Positions 42,487 to 51,729 are shown, counted from the first letter of the stretch. The stretch: DNA of 64,000 nt from Nocardioides sp. Soil797 (GCA_001429555.1 LMSR01000011.1:1462-65461); one strand, 5' to 3'. Numbers and translations are program-made. Notes: a model not told the origin generated them from the sequence alone.

Positions 42487-44151
42487 TCAGCTGGGCTGGG
42501 CCTCGTTGCCGCTGGCGCCGTCGCTCTCCATGTGCGGGTAGCGGTGGTCCTTCGGCGGCACGAAGGTCTCCTTGATCGAGCGGGGCGAGGTCCAGCGCAG
42601 CAGGTTGGACGCCGCACCCGCCTTGTCGTTGGTGCCCGAGGCACGAGCGCCACCGAACGGCTGCTGGCCGACCACGGCACCGGTTGGCTTGTCGTTGATG
42701 TAGAAGTTGCCGGCCGCGAAGCGCAGCTCCTTGCGGGCCCAGGCGATGGCCGCGCGGTCCTGGCTGATGATCGCGCCGGTCAGGGCGTACGGCGAGGCGG
42801 ACTCGGCCTGCTGCACGACCTTCTCGAAGTCGGCGTCCTTGTAGACGTGCACGGCCAGGATCGGCCCGAAGTACTCGGTGGTGAACATCTGGTCGGCCGG
42901 GTCGGTCGAGGTGACCACCGTCGGACGCACGAACCAGCCCACCGAGTCGTCGTAGGTGCCACCGGCAACGACCTCGAGATGCTTGGTGCGCTTGGCGCGG
43001 GTGATCGCCGCCTTGTGCTTGGCGAAGGCACGGTCGTCGATCACTGCACCCATGAAGTTGGACAGGTCACGGACGTCGCCCATGGGCAGGGCCTCGACGT
43101 CGGCGACCAGCTGGTCCTTGATCCTGTCCCACACCGACTTCGCGACGTAGGCGCGCGAGGCCGCGGAGCACTTCTGGCCCTGGTACTCGAACGCACCACG
43201 GATCATCGCCACGCGCGTGACGTCAGGGTCGGCGCTGGGGTGGGCGATGATGAAGTCCTTGCCACCGGTCTCCCCGACGATGCGAGGGTAGGAACGGTAG
43301 TTGGCGATGTTGGCGCCGACCGTGCCCCACAGGTGCTGGAAGACCGGGGTGGAGCCGGTGAAGTGGATGCCGGCCAGGTCGGGGTGGGTCAACGCGACGT
43401 CGGAGACGTCCTTGCCGTGGCCCGGCAGCATGTTGATCACGCCCGGAGGCATCCCCGCCTCCTCGAGCAGCTCCATGGTCAACGACGCGGCGAGCTGCTG
43501 GGTGGTGGACGGCTTCCAGATGACGGTGTTGCCCATCAGGGCCGGAGCCGTGGGCAGGTTGCCGGCGATCGCGGTGAAGTTGAACGGCGTGATCGCGTAG
43601 ACGAAGCCCTCGAGCGGACGGTGGTCGGTGCGGTTCCAGATGCCGGGGCTGTTCGCAATCGGCTGCTCGGTGTGGATCTGCTTGGCGTAGTGGACGTTGA
43701 ACCGCCAGAAGTCGATGAGCTCACAGGCCGCGTCGATCTCCGCCTGGAAGGCAGTCTTGCTCTGTCCCAGCATCGTGGCCGCGTTGATCCGCTGCCGCCA
43801 CGGTCCGGCCAGCAGGTCGGCGGCCTTGAGGATGATCGCGCACTTCTCGTCGAAGGGCATCGCCCGCCATTCCGGGGCCGCCTTCGCGGCAGCCTTGATC
43901 GCCGCCTCGGCATCCTTGCCGGTGGCGCTCTTCATGGTGCCGAGCACGTGCTGGTGGTCGTGGGGCTGCACGACCTTGATCTCCTCGCCGCCACCCGACT
44001 TGCGGCGACCGCCGATGACGGCGCGCAGGTTGTGCTGCTTGCGCTGGAGCCTGTCGATCTCCGCGACCAGACCGGCCCGTTCGGGGCTGCCGGGGGCGTA
44101 GGTCAGATTCGGCTCGTTGATGGGAGCCGGGGGAAAGGTGATTGCGTCCAT
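42487..44151 (-). CDS. pruA: L-glutamate gamma-semialdehyde (1-pyrroline-5-carboxylate) dehydrogenase
   Basis: The 554-residue protein is an aldehyde dehydrogenase of the P5CDH type: PITPFNFTAIAGNLPTAPAL-like segment ITPFNFTAIAGNLPTAPALM, NAD-binding GIHFTGSTPVFQHLW, catalytic Glu in VGETGGKDF near residue 293, catalytic Cys in YQGQKCSAASRAYV near residue 325, and EYFGPILAVHVY. It oxidizes glutamate semialdehyde to glutamate in proline catabolism. No proline dehydrogenase (PutB/PutA) gene is adjacent in this window. The product feeds the glutamate dehydrogenase encoded 1.3 kb away. Confidence 0.95.
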   Translation of the reverse strand: MDAITFPPAPINEPNLTYAPGSPERAGLVAEIDRLQRKQHNLRAVIGGRRKSGGGEEIKVVQPHDHQHVLGTMKSATGKDAEAAIKAAAKAAPEWRAMPFDEKCAIILKAADLLAGPWRQRINAATMLGQSKTAFQAEIDAACELIDFWRFNVHYAKQIHTEQPIANSPGIWNRTDHRPLEGFVYAITPFNFTAIAGNLPTAPALMGNTVIWKPSTTQQLAASLTMELLEEAGMPPGVINMLPGHGKDVSDVALTHPDLAGIHFTGSTPVFQHLWGTVGANIANYRSYPRIVGETGGKDFIIAHPSADPDVTRVAMIRGAFEYQGQKCSAASRAYVAKSVWDRIKDQLVADVEALPMGDVRDLSNFMGAVIDDRAFAKHKAAITRAKRTKHLEVVAGGTYDDSVGWFVRPTVVTSTDPADQMFTTEYFGPILAVHVYKDADFEKVVQQAESASPYALTGAIISQDRAAIAWARKELRFAAGNFYINDKPTGAVVGQQPFGGARASGTNDKAGAASNLLRWTSPRSIKETFVPPKDHRYPHMESDGASGNEAQPS

Positions 44152-44250
44152 GCAGCGATCGTCTCAGACCGTGACGTGGCTCTCAAATGGTCCCTGTCCC
44201 GGGTGCCGCTCGGTGTGCCCGACGGCCCGCTGGCGCCGAGGCAAGCTGCC

Positions 44251-44670
44251 TCACAGCAGTGTCGAGATCTCCTGGGTCGCGAACCACGCCAGCTCGGGGC
44301 CACCGTCCGGGTCGGGCCCCGACACCAGGTCGTCGGTGTCGACATGGGCCGCCGCAACCCGCTTCCAGACCAGGTCGCCGACGACCCGGACACCGGTGAC
44401 CTCGCCCTCACGGTCTTCGCGGGGCTCGACCGATGCGACATCGGCGGCGACCACGTGCCGGCGAAGAGCTCCCGACCCACGTGCCTGCCAGGCCTCGTCG
44501 GCAGCGGCCGCCAGGGCGGCGTACTCCCACTGCTCGTCGTCACCGTCGGGCCATGAGGCGCGCAGCTCGTCGGTGACCGCGTGGGCGTCGAGCGGACCGG
44601 GCAGGCGCCCCTGCTCCACCAGCTCGGCAAGGGCAGCGGCGGTCACCGGCACGTAGACACGGACGCTCAT
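44251..44670 (-). CDS. DUF6912-like hypothetical protein
   Basis: The 139-residue protein starts MSVRVYVPVTAAALAELVEQ and contains HAVTDELRASWPDGDDEQWE, YAALAAAADEAW and RRHVVAADVASVEP. This pattern is widespread in actinobacteria as a conserved protein (DUF6912) of unknown function. Its ATG overlaps the stop of the acyltransferase gene (ATGA). It appears cytoplasmic. Confidence 0.65.
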   Translation of the reverse strand: MSVRVYVPVTAAALAELVEQGRLPGPLDAHAVTDELRASWPDGDDEQWEYAALAAAADEAWQARGSGALRRHVVAADVASVEPREDREGEVTGVRVVGDLVWKRVAAAHVDTDDLVSGPDPDGGPELAWFATQEISTLL

Positions 44671-46148
44671 GGGGACGACTCTCCTGCTCCGCGCTGGCCG
44701 CTCCGGGTCGCGGCCCGCTTGGTCGTACGTCGTCCGCGGGGCGCGCGAGGGCGCTGGTCACTGGCGGTGTCGAGCAACTCGTCGAGCGCCTCCGTGACGC
44801 ACTGTCCCAGCACCGTGATGTCGGGCAGGGCATCACGATCGGCGGTGATGCCGTAGTAGACGGCCCCGTCGTACGACGTGACCCCGATTGCCAACGCCTG
44901 GCCCGGCAGCAACGGCTGCACCGGATAGGTCTCGACCATCCGAGCACCCGCCGCGTAGAGCGGGAACTGGGGGCCGGGCACGTTGGTCACGGTGAGGTGG
45001 AACCCCTTGCGCTGTTGCAGGGCAGCCACCCGGGACCCGAGGGCATGGAAGGTGGTCGGGGCGAAGCCGGCAATGCCGGTCAACCTGTTGGCGGCCACCG
45101 CACGCCCGGTCTCGCTGTGGGACTTGAACGCGTAGGAGACCTGGTGCAGGCGAATCACCGGACTGGCCTCACCGATCGGAAGGGTGACCAGGTGCCCGGC
45201 GATCTGGGTGCCGAGGGAGGTGGCCTCGAGCTCCTCGTCGATCACCGACATCGGCACCATCGCACGCAGCGACCGCATCGCGGTGGCCGGCGTGCCGCGG
45301 GCCATCAACCAGCTGCGCAGAGCACCGGTGAGAGTGGCCAGGACGACGTCGTTGACCGAGCCTCCGTGCTCCTGGCGGATCCGTCGGTAGTCCTCGAGGT
45401 CGGTTCGGACCGTGACCAGGCGGCGCTGCTCGGACAGGCTCGCGGAGACCGGGGACTCGGGAGTCGGCTTCCGGTTGGTCAGCGCATTCGCGACGCTCTG
45501 TGCCCGGTGACGCAGCTCCCCCACCCGGCGTACGGCGGAGTCGGCGGTGCTGCGGGCGGTCGAGGCGAGGGTGGATGCGGAGGTGAGGTTCTCCCGCAGG
45601 GCTCCGGTGGCCAGGCCCAGGGGCGAGGGCGTACGCCGCGGGGCCCAGTCGTCGTGCTCGAGTGTCTTCGACTCGGCCTTGGTGTCGAGCAGGACCTGGC
45701 CGAGATCGACGGTCTCCACGCCGTCGACGAGGATCTGATGAGACTTCGACAGCACCGCAACACGATCGTCGGCCAGTCCTTCGATGAAGTAGACCTCCCA
45801 GAGTGGACGGCTGGCGTCGAGCTGGCGGCTCATGATCCGCCCGACCAGCTCGCGCAGTTGTTCCATGGATCCGGGCCGGGGCAGCCCCGAGCGGCGCACG
45901 TGGAAGCCGAGGTCGAAACGGTCGTCGTCGACCCAGACCGGGTTGGCCACACCGACGGGGACACGCAGCATCCGTTGCCGGTAGCGGGGCACGAAGGCGA
46001 TGCGATCGGAGATCAGGTCGACCAGGGCCTGGTAGTCGAAGCCGGATTCGCCGACCTCGAAGATCTCGAGCGTCGCGTTGTGCATGGGCGTCGAGGCGGA
46101 CTCCATCGCCAGGAAGGAGAGGTCTCTGGCCTGCAGTCGCTCGCTCAT
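44667..46148 (-). CDS. WS/DGAT-family O-acyltransferase with altered active-site motif
   Basis: The 493-residue protein has the wax ester synthase/diacylglycerol acyltransferase layout: MSERLQARDLSFLAMESAST at the N-terminus, RPLWEVYFIEGL, the active-site region KSHQILVDGVETVDLG near residues 132-147, VNDVVLATLTGALRSWL, LRAMVPMSVI, and TVTNVPGPQFPLYAAGARM near the C-terminus. The canonical HHxxxDG motif is HQILVDG here: the second His, normally the catalytic base, is Gln. The remainder of the family is well conserved. It may use another residue, a different acyl reaction, or be inactive. ATG 46,148 is preceded by GGGGTGAT. It is divergent from a lipoprotein gene. Confidence 0.85.
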   Translation of the reverse strand: MSERLQARDLSFLAMESASTPMHNATLEIFEVGESGFDYQALVDLISDRIAFVPRYRQRMLRVPVGVANPVWVDDDRFDLGFHVRRSGLPRPGSMEQLRELVGRIMSRQLDASRPLWEVYFIEGLADDRVAVLSKSHQILVDGVETVDLGQVLLDTKAESKTLEHDDWAPRRTPSPLGLATGALRENLTSASTLASTARSTADSAVRRVGELRHRAQSVANALTNRKPTPESPVSASLSEQRRLVTVRTDLEDYRRIRQEHGGSVNDVVLATLTGALRSWLMARGTPATAMRSLRAMVPMSVIDEELEATSLGTQIAGHLVTLPIGEASPVIRLHQVSYAFKSHSETGRAVAANRLTGIAGFAPTTFHALGSRVAALQQRKGFHLTVTNVPGPQFPLYAAGARMVETYPVQPLLPGQALAIGVTSYDGAVYYGITADRDALPDITVLGQCVTEALDELLDTASDQRPRAPRGRRTTKRAATRSGQRGAGESSP

Positions 46149-46241
46149 CCCATCACCCCTGTGGCCCACGTTGCTTGTGCTTCGTGCGATTCTTGCAGAG
46201 GATCCCAGCGCGCCGAGCAGGAGTCCACCGTCGGGAGTCAC

Positions 46242-46637
46242 ATGTCTGGAGTAGAAGCAGTGCACAGTCGTCACAGGTTCGTCGCCGCCGTCACCGCGGC
46301 CCTGATCAGTCTCACCGCCGTTTCGGCGTGCGCCTCGAAGTCGGACGACGAGTCCTCGAGCAAGAGCACCGAGAACGCCGAGGCCATCACCATCACGATC
46401 AAGGGCGACACGGTCGACCCCAACGGCAAGCGCTACGACCTCGACCTCAACCAGTCGGTCACGCTGACCATCGATGCAGACGAGGCCGGCGAGCTGCACG
46501 TGCACTCCAAGCCCGAGCAGGAGATCGAGTACGACGCCGGCACGTCGACCCACGAGCTGAGCTTCGACAAGCCCGGCATCGTCGCGGTGGAGTCCCACGC
46601 CCTGGAGAAGACGATCCTCGAGTTCAAGGTCGACTGA
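46242..46637 (+). CDS. Small cupredoxin-like lipoprotein
   Basis: The 131-residue protein starts MSGVEAVHSRHRFVAAVTAA and has a lipobox (LTAVSAC), an acidic Ser-rich linker and a single beta-rich domain (EAITITIKGDTVDPNGKRYD, VTLTIDADEAGELHVHSKPE, HELSFDKPGIVAVESHALEK). The fold looks like a cupredoxin, but the Cys ligand of copper sites is absent. GGAG lies 4 nt before the ATG. It is followed after 2 bases by a polytopic membrane protein gene, and the two probably work together at the outer face of the membrane. Confidence 0.75.
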   Translation: MSGVEAVHSRHRFVAAVTAALISLTAVSACASKSDDESSSKSTENAEAITITIKGDTVDPNGKRYDLDLNQSVTLTIDADEAGELHVHSKPEQEIEYDAGTSTHELSFDKPGIVAVESHALEKTILEFKVD

Positions 46638-46639
46638 CC

Positions 46640-47956
46640 GTGCAGTTCCTCGCTCACGGCGTGGGCGGTGCGAAGGATCTTCCGATCCCCGCCGAATACG
46701 CCATCGCTGGCGCCTGCGCTGCTCTGGCCGTCTCGTTCACCGTTCTCGCGCTGGCGTGGCGCACTCCACGCTTCAACACCGGCGAGCCGGTCACACCGGT
46801 CCCGGTCCGGCTCGCCTCCGCGCTCGACTCCGTGTGGTTCCGCGGCGCAGTACGCATCTGGGGCTTCGCCTTCTTCCTCTACGTGGCTGCTGCCGCCGTC
46901 TTCGGCAAGGATCTCGACACCAACCCGATCTTCGGTGTCTTCTACGTTCTGCTGTGGGTCGGGCTGGTGCCGATGTCGTTGGCCTTCGGACCGTTCTACA
47001 AGGCGATCAGCCCGGTTCGTTCGATCAACTGGGCACTGGCCAAGCTGGCCGGCACCGATCCCGAGCGCGGCCTGCGCGACTACCCGTCGCGGCTGGGCTA
47101 CTGGCCGGCAGCAGTCGGCCTCTTCGCGTTCGCCTGGTTCGAGCTGGTCTATCCGTTCAATGCCGAGCTCGGGCCCCTGCGGCTGTGGTGCTCGATCTAT
47201 GTTGCGGTGATGCTCGTCGGTGGCGCGGTCTTCGGCAACGCGTTCATCGAGCATGCAGACCCGTTCGAGGTGTTCTCCACCCTGGTCGGCCACCTGTCGG
47301 TGTGGGGCCGTGACGGTGACCGCCTCGTGTTGCGCAACCCCCTGGCCAACCTCGACCTGGTGGCGGTCAAGCCCGGCCTGCTGGCGGTCGGTTCGGTCCT
47401 CCTCGGCAGCACGGCCTTCGACTCCTTCAAGGGGTCGAACTGGTGGACCCGGCACATCCAGTCGATCGACCAGAACATCACCCTGATCAACCTGGCCGCA
47501 CTTCTCGGCTTCATGGCGGCCGTCTTCGTGCTCTTCGCGGTGGCCACGATGCTCACCGGCATCCACGACGGAACCCGCAGGAGCCAGCTTCCCGAGCTGT
47601 TCGCCCACTCCCTGATCCCGATCGTGGTCGGCTACTTCGTCGCCCACTACCTGAGCTATCTGGTCGAGTGGGGACAGCTGACGGTGATCCGGCTCAGTGA
47701 CCCCTTCAGCACCGGGGCCAACTACCTCGGCACCGGTGACCGGGCCGTCAACTTCTGGTTGACCTATCACCCGACGTTCCTGGCGCTGACCAAGGTGGGT
47801 GGTGTCATCGTCGGACACGTCGTGGCCGTGGTCGCTGCGCACGACCGCGCGATCAAGCTGTTGCCGAAGAAGCACCAGCTGACCGGTCAGCTCTCCATGC
47901 TGGTGGTGATGGTCGGCTTCACTGTCGGCGGGCTGGCTCTGCTCTTCGGCGGCTGA
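46640..47956 (+). CDS. Polytopic membrane protein of unknown function
   Basis: The 438-residue protein begins at GTG 46,640 (read MQFLAHGVGGAKDLPIPAEY), 2 bases after the lipoprotein stop, so translation is coupled. About eight to ten membrane helices are visible, for example YAIAGACAALAVSFTVLALA, LGYWPAAVGLFAFAWFELVY and LSMLVVMVGFTVGGLALLF. Several conserved-looking loops contain His and Trp (NWWTRHIQSIDQ, TYHPTFLAL). The tight pairing with a cupredoxin-like lipoprotein suggests a metal- or electron-related membrane function, which is speculative. Its end overlaps the convergent CpaE-like gene by 38 bases. Confidence 0.75.
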   Translation: MQFLAHGVGGAKDLPIPAEYAIAGACAALAVSFTVLALAWRTPRFNTGEPVTPVPVRLASALDSVWFRGAVRIWGFAFFLYVAAAAVFGKDLDTNPIFGVFYVLLWVGLVPMSLAFGPFYKAISPVRSINWALAKLAGTDPERGLRDYPSRLGYWPAAVGLFAFAWFELVYPFNAELGPLRLWCSIYVAVMLVGGAVFGNAFIEHADPFEVFSTLVGHLSVWGRDGDRLVLRNPLANLDLVAVKPGLLAVGSVLLGSTAFDSFKGSNWWTRHIQSIDQNITLINLAALLGFMAAVFVLFAVATMLTGIHDGTRRSQLPELFAHSLIPIVVGYFVAHYLSYLVEWGQLTVIRLSDPFSTGANYLGTGDRAVNFWLTYHPTFLALTKVGGVIVGHVVAVVAAHDRAIKLLPKKHQLTGQLSMLVVMVGFTVGGLALLFGG

Positions 47957-49175
47957 ACCGTCGACCACCGCTGCGAACGCTCGTAGGCCGCAGCCCGTCG
48001 ACCACCCGGGCCACCGCCTTCGACAGTGCGCTGTCTCCGAGCTCGGCGAGCATCCGCCCACCGAGGAGAGCGCGATCGGTGGTGCTGCGATCGTCGGGGA
48101 GGAAGTGCACCCCGCTCAGTTCCGCGAACCCGCTGACCATGCCCACCACTTCGGCCTCTGACCAGCCAAGGGAGCTGCGCATCCGGTTGACCACCACGCG
48201 TACCGGTTGACCTCCGGCCGTCTCGCGCAGCTCCACGAGCCCCCGCGCCAGCCGGGACAGGCCGATGGGGTCGGCGTTTCCGACCACGACGATGTCGTCG
48301 GCCAGGGCGAGCGCCTCAAGCGTCATCCCGTTGCGTGAGGGGCGCCCGGAGAACTCTGCCGTCGGGTCGTCCTCCAGCGCGAACCCGGTGTCGAGCACGA
48401 CCTCACCCTGTCGCTTGCCGAACTCGACCAGTTGCTCGATCAGTCCGGGGCGCACCTCCACCCAGCGGTCTGGCCTGGGCAGGCCGGTGATGATCCGAAG
48501 CCCGGCCACTCTGCGCTGCAGGCCGAGGTAGCTGCCGGCCAGGTCACCGGCAGCGGCGGCACGCGCACACGCCAGCAGCCCGGACACGTCGTCGAGGATG
48601 CCGAGATGTTGGCCCACGGAGCCACCCCACGGATCGGCATCGACCACCAAGGGCGCCGCGCCGCGTTGCGCGAACTCTCCCGCAAGGGCGAGGGCCAGTG
48701 TCGTTCGGCCCGGTGCGCCGGAAGGGCCCCACACCACCGTGCAGCGCCCGTGCCCCGGGCCCATCGCAGGACCCGGCCGGGTGGTCGGCTCCTGGTTCTG
48801 TTCGGTGGCCCGAGCCGCAAGCACGGCGTCGGGCAGGTGCGGGATCTGGTTGATCCCGACCCCGAAGCCCAACCCGAGACGGTTCATCCGGTCGCGCAAG
48901 TCGCTGCGGCCCGGGTCGGCGAGGACCGCCACCGGCTCCACACCGTGCTGTCGCAGGTGGTGCACCGCGGGGCCGTCCAGGCCGGGCGCGTCCAAGGAGA
49001 CCACGGCCACCTCGGCCTGTCCCGTGGTCGCGCTGGCCAACAGGTCCGTGACGTCGACACAACGCTTGATCACGACGATGCCCGGTCGAGCGGTCAGCAC
49101 CGGCAGGGCGGAGGATTCCCAGGGCGCACCGGCCGCGAGGACGAGAATGCACGTCTGGCCGTCCATGCCGCTCAC
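47919..49175 (-). CDS. CpaE/TadZ-like ATPase of a Tad-type system
   Basis: The 418-residue protein has a receiver-like N-terminal half (VLAAGAPWESSALPVLTARP) and a ParA/MinD-type ATPase domain: deviant Walker A region WGPSGAPGRTTLALALAGEF, VDADPWGGSVGQHLG, and EVVLDTGF. This is the CpaE/TadZ architecture that positions the Tad secretion machine. The Walker A reads GxxGAPGRTT, with Arg where the second Lys is usual. Its ATG overlaps the SAF gene stop (ATGA). The cpaF gene that normally follows is not here but 30 kb away, disrupted. Confidence 0.75.
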   Translation of the reverse strand: MSGMDGQTCILVLAAGAPWESSALPVLTARPGIVVIKRCVDVTDLLASATTGQAEVAVVSLDAPGLDGPAVHHLRQHGVEPVAVLADPGRSDLRDRMNRLGLGFGVGINQIPHLPDAVLAARATEQNQEPTTRPGPAMGPGHGRCTVVWGPSGAPGRTTLALALAGEFAQRGAAPLVVDADPWGGSVGQHLGILDDVSGLLACARAAAAGDLAGSYLGLQRRVAGLRIITGLPRPDRWVEVRPGLIEQLVEFGKRQGEVVLDTGFALEDDPTAEFSGRPSRNGMTLEALALADDIVVVGNADPIGLSRLARGLVELRETAGGQPVRVVVNRMRSSLGWSEAEVVGMVSGFAELSGVHFLPDDRSTTDRALLGGRMLAELGDSALSKAVARVVDGLRPTSVRSGGRRFSRRRAEPARRQ

Positions 49176-49819
49176 GTGCCCGTGATGAGAATGCTGTCGT
49201 CACGCAGGCCCTGCATGACGTCGCCGAGCCTGCCGCTGTCTTCGGGAGGCACACCGATGTCGACCTTGCGTGCGCCGCTGAACGACCAGGACTCATCAGG
49301 CTTCGGCGCATCGAGCACGACGACGTCCTCGAGCACGGGGACGGTCTTCTTCGGCTTCGCGCCGCCCTCGGAGGGGGCCACTATCCAGACGTTGACCCGC
49401 TGGCCACGTCTGATGTTGGCCGGCACCAGTTCGGGGGCAAGGGTGAGCGGCACCCTCTCCATCTCTGGTTCGTCGCCGCCCACAGCGGCCCTGGGCAACA
49501 GCTCCCCGGCGCCCACGCCACGGGCCAGGACCGCACCGTCGGGCAGGGACTGGTCGGCATGGAGGTAGAGGTCGGTCTCGTCGTCGAGGCGGACCCGTCG
49601 ACTGACCAGGTCGCCACTCTCGACCTGTTGACCCTTGGCGAGGTCGGAGCGCACGGCCCAGACCTCGATCGTGTCGTCGGCTCCCCCGATCACCTTCACC
49701 CCGATCAGGATCGAGGCAGCCACCAGGGCGACACCGATCCACAGGCGTGGGTCACGCCACCCCGAGGTGCTGGCGCGCTGGGCAGTGGGAGCCTCTGTCT
49801 TCCCGAGATTTGTGCTCAC
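49172..49819 (-). CDS. SAF-domain (CpaB/RcpC-like) membrane-anchored protein
   Basis: The protein has about 215 residues from GTG 49,819 (VSTNLGKTEAPTAQRA); GTG 49,825 is equally possible. One membrane helix (LWIGVALVAASILIGVKVIG) precedes a SAF domain (VWAVRSDLAKGQQVESGDLV, LPDGAVLARGVGAGELLPRA) and a second beta domain (VPANIRRGQRVNVWIVAPSE). CpaB-type proteins assemble Tad/Flp pilus channels. It is coupled to the CpaE-like gene and divergent from an HTH gene, a frequent arrangement in actinobacteria. Confidence 0.75.
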   Translation of the reverse strand: MSTNLGKTEAPTAQRASTSGWRDPRLWIGVALVAASILIGVKVIGGADDTIEVWAVRSDLAKGQQVESGDLVSRRVRLDDETDLYLHADQSLPDGAVLARGVGAGELLPRAAVGGDEPEMERVPLTLAPELVPANIRRGQRVNVWIVAPSEGGAKPKKTVPVLEDVVVLDAPKPDESWSFSGARKVDIGVPPEDSGRLGDVMQGLRDDSILITGT

Positions 49820-49920
49820 CACCACATCATGGGCGCAAGTGGCCCAATTCGTCATCCGGTTGTCCACAGGTTCCGCACGGCGTCTGTGGTGTCGGCCCTC
49901 GAGATGGCAGAGTTGGCCCC

Positions 49921-50172
49921 ATGTCCGGCACTCCCCGCTTCCTCACCCTGGCCGACGTGGCCGAGGTGCTGAACACCTCGCAGGCACAGGTCTACGCCCT
50001 TGTGCGTCGCGGCGATCTCCCGGCGATCAAGATCGGTGGCCGCGGCCAGTGGCGCGTCGAGGCCCAACAGCTCGAGGACTACATCCAACGGATGTACGCC
50101 GAAGCGCGCACCTTCGTCGAGGACCACCCCTTCGCCGAGGCCGAGTCCGACGCCGAGATCCCCGCCGATTGA
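49921..50172 (+). CDS. Small HTH (excisionase/MerR-type) DNA-binding protein
   Basis: The 83-residue protein has a winged helix: FLTLADVAEVLNTSQAQVYA then LVRRGDLPAIKIGGRGQWRV, followed by ELEDYIQRMY-type helix (QQLEDYIQRMYAEARTF) and an acidic tail. It is the AlpA/BldC-like excisionase-fold family conserved in actinobacteria. It is divergent from the SAF-CpaE pair with about 100 bases between, so it may control them. Confidence 0.85.
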   Translation: MSGTPRFLTLADVAEVLNTSQAQVYALVRRGDLPAIKIGGRGQWRVEAQQLEDYIQRMYAEARTFVEDHPFAEAESDAEIPAD

Positions 50173-50313
50173 CTCCACCGGCAGTGTCGCCGTTCGCCAC
50201 GAAAGGACGTTCGCCAGCGCAACGCCGAGCGCACGCGTGGGCAAGGCCGAACGGACTCGAACTTCCTTCGCTCACGACCGCCTGGCGTGAGCACGCCAGA
50301 AACTGGCGACAGG

Positions 50314-51729
50314 TCAGGGCCACTCAGGGCGTACGGCGGGAATCAGCTTGTCGAGCTGCAACGGCCGCAGGGGCAGCAGTGATGCGCCCTTCGCGGTGAC
50401 GGTTCGCACCGCTGCGACGTACTCGGTCCGGCCGTCCACGATCGTCGCCGTGGCCTTCTCAGGAACCGGAACCGTGGTGGTGACGCCGGGGCGCAGGCGC
50501 ACCGCGACCGGCTTGGCGTCGGCGCCGGTGAACGTGACCGAGACCCGGCCCGCCGTCGTGGGTGCCGTCAGCAGCAGCGCGGAGCCGGCCCCGCCGGGCA
50601 CCGCTGCGGCCGTCTGGCCCGACGCCGCCTCGACAGCCGGGACGTGCACGAGGTCACCGGCCACCACGGTGCGCAGTGAGCCCACCACCGGGACCGTCGA
50701 GGTCAACCGGAGTGCGGTGTCCTCCTTGGCCAGCAACTTCACCATGCTCGCGGGGAGCTCGGTGGTCACCGACTCACCGGCCGGCACCCGGATCTCGTCG
50801 ACGTTGTTGGGAGCGAAGGTGCTGTTCTTCCCGACGATCTTGAGACTCACCTGCCCGGCGTCCTCGCCCGGGTTGGCCAGGACGAGGGTGGGCTCGGCCA
50901 TGCTGCGCGGCAGCCCGGGCAGCAGCAGGTCGGTCGCCGGTGGCGCCGTCGAGGGCAACCAGTCGCTCACAGCGGCACCGCCACGGGGCGTGTAGGTGTC
51001 GGCCATGGATGCCGCCACCCGGCCGCGGGAGACGGTGACCCGGAGAGTCAGCTCGTCCCGGTTCGGAGCCAGCTCGGCCAGGTCGAGCACGCTGCTGCGC
51101 TGGCCGGGGATGGTGAGTCCTCGGGAGGCGACGTCGATCAGCTCACCGGTGCTGCTCCACAGGCTCACGTCGGCAACGGCGGGTCCGGTGTCGGGGTTGG
51201 CCAGGACCAGCTGGGACTCGTGGAGGCCGCCGGCACCGACGCCGGCGAACCAGCGCTCACTCGCCGGGGCGGTGCACTCCCCCGCAGCGGGACGCTCGGC
51301 GTTGCCGAAGCGGGCGCCGAAGAGTCCGGGTGCCAGCCCACGGGTGCCGGTCACCATGACCGCCTTGGTGGAGGCGGTCACCGACCCGGCCTTCCCCGGG
51401 CGCACGTCGAGCTCGTCGGAGTTGTCGCTCGATGCGTCGCGCACCGAGACAGCACCATCGGCAGCCCCATCGCTCGCGCCGCTGCCGAGTACCAGCTCGG
51501 AGTTGCCGGCGACAGCCGCGGGGCAGAGCAGGTCGAGCCGGGTCAGCGGTCGACTTGCCGGTGCATCGGCGGAGACCTCAGCAGGGTCGTTGGCCGACTT
51601 CTGCAGGGCCAGCGCACCAACGGTGACGAGGGCGAGAGCCAGTCCGAACACCACGAGTGGCGAGAACGCGGCGCCCTTCATCGGGGCGGCGTCGGCGACC
51701 CGACGACCCTGGACACGCTTGCCGCTCAT
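50314..51729 (-). CDS. DUF5719 family protein (secreted/membrane-anchored)
   Basis: The 471-residue protein starts MSGKRVQGRRVADAAPMKGA, has one N-terminal membrane helix (SPLVVFGLALALVTVGALAL) and a long extracellular beta-rich region with repeats such as SQLVLANPDTGPAVADVSLW and PTLVLANPGEDAGQVSLKIV. This is the DUF5719 type found beside the large GT2 glycosyltransferase in many actinobacteria. Its ATG overlaps the glycosyltransferase stop (ATGA). Probably it works with that enzyme in surface glycan assembly. Confidence 0.8.
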   Translation of the reverse strand: MSGKRVQGRRVADAAPMKGAAFSPLVVFGLALALVTVGALALQKSANDPAEVSADAPASRPLTRLDLLCPAAVAGNSELVLGSGASDGAADGAVSVRDASSDNSDELDVRPGKAGSVTASTKAVMVTGTRGLAPGLFGARFGNAERPAAGECTAPASERWFAGVGAGGLHESQLVLANPDTGPAVADVSLWSSTGELIDVASRGLTIPGQRSSVLDLAELAPNRDELTLRVTVSRGRVAASMADTYTPRGGAAVSDWLPSTAPPATDLLLPGLPRSMAEPTLVLANPGEDAGQVSLKIVGKNSTFAPNNVDEIRVPAGESVTTELPASMVKLLAKEDTALRLTSTVPVVGSLRTVVAGDLVHVPAVEAASGQTAAAVPGGAGSALLLTAPTTAGRVSVTFTGADAKPVAVRLRPGVTTTVPVPEKATATIVDGRTEYVAAVRTVTAKGASLLPLRPLQLDKLIPAVRPEWP

